Source: Steroidobacteraceae bacterium
GTDB lineage: Bacteria > Pseudomonadota > Gammaproteobacteria > Steroidobacterales > Steroidobacteraceae
Length of the DNA: 7,985 nt
Assembly (NCBI GenBank): GCA_021325695.1
Contig: JAJTCR010000076.1
Location: forward strand, 1 to 7,985
Direction of reading: 5' to 3'
In this document: piece after piece, positions 7,896 to 7,985 of the stretch
Layout: each line of letters begins with the position of its first letter
Position numbering within the stretch: position 1 is the stretch's first letter
Program-made: the position numbers and the translations under genes
Notes under the pieces: generated by a model
What the model was told of the DNA's origin: nothing
What the model saw: the letters and a program-made list of their open reading frames with translations, nothing else
The model's database searches: none

Positions 7896-7923
7896 ATTCT
7901 AAGCGAACGCGGGCGATTCGCAG
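7896..7923 (-). promoter_or_regulatory. Candidate cysB promoter, -10 abutting the start codon
   Basis: On the - strand, TAGAAT (7896-7901) matches five of six -10 bases; a weak CTGCGA (7918-7923) sits 16 bases upstream. Only six bases separate the -10 from the cysB ATG, so initiation would fall at or next to the A of the ATG, giving a leaderless mRNA. The absence of a Shine-Dalgarno is consistent with this. A promoter further upstream with a longer leader is not excluded. Confidence 0.35.
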
Positions 7924-7924
7924 C

Positions 7925-7985
7925 TTGAGCGCCCGCGGCGTCGCGAGCGATACCGTGCGCGATCCAACCGCGGGATCGCCATGAC
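7925..7985 (+). promoter_or_regulatory. Possible divergent promoter, hairpin and start of a + strand gene at the window edge
   Basis: The last 61 bases read on the + strand as TTGAGC (7925-7930), a poor -10 (GATACC, 7949-7954), GGGA (7972-7975) and ATG at 7981-7983. A 7-bp inverted repeat (GCGATCC 7959-7965 with GGATCGC 7973-7979) brackets the candidate ribosome site. Only one codon is visible, so the existence of a gene here is a guess. Confidence 0.2.

Noticed and set aside
7008..7928. A 306-codon open frame on the + strand opposite cysB
   Set aside because: It is an antisense shadow; cysB on the other strand matches its family over its full length.

Overview
The window comes from a GC-rich, Gram-negative bacterium, most likely a gamma- or betaproteobacterium. 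The evidence is an outer-membrane porin with a signal peptide and terminal phenylalanine, a full-length 324-residue CysB, and a sulfate-binding protein that reads closely like enteric Sbp. Genus cannot be decided from the sequence. GC-rich codons also create long open frames antisense to the real genes, and these were discarded.

Left part (1-2200, + strand): a two-component system. The sensor kinase enters from beyond the left edge and has a membrane segment, HAMP, a cysteine-bearing PAS domain and HisKA. Its ATPase domain is interrupted: the reading frame changes near 1324-1329, and the bases that should encode the G1 (DxGxG) box are absent. The lost frame resumes at about 1329 and ends in an ATGA overlap with an intact OmpR/PhoB-type response regulator (1523-2200).

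Convergence zone (2181-2297): a heptamer tandem repeat begins inside the regulator's last codons and supplies its stop codon. An inverted copy lies next to the stop of the opposing ABC gene, so a large hairpin can form between the two convergent genes.

Middle (2298-4157, - strand): a complete ABC half-transporter (exporter type) with fused membrane and ATPase domains. A strong UUCG-tetraloop terminator (4176-4210) lies just upstream of its start and ends the upstream sulfate operon.

Right part (4276-7889, - strand): a sulfur-acquisition block. cysB encodes the LysR-family master regulator of sulfate assimilation, with the known ligand-contact threonines present. A candidate sigma70-type promoter then leads into a Porin_O_P-family outer-membrane porin, followed 12 bases later by sbp. 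The simplest reading is a CysB-associated route that brings sulfate across the outer membrane (porin) and captures it in the periplasm (Sbp). The CysTWA permease genes are not in the window. The last 96 bases hold the cysB promoter region and possibly the first codon of a divergent + strand gene at 7981.

No RNA genes, CRISPR arrays, transposases or phage genes were seen. The most notable points are the broken kinase beside an intact regulator, the repeat that terminates the regulator gene, the porin-Sbp-CysB association, and a possibly leaderless cysB.
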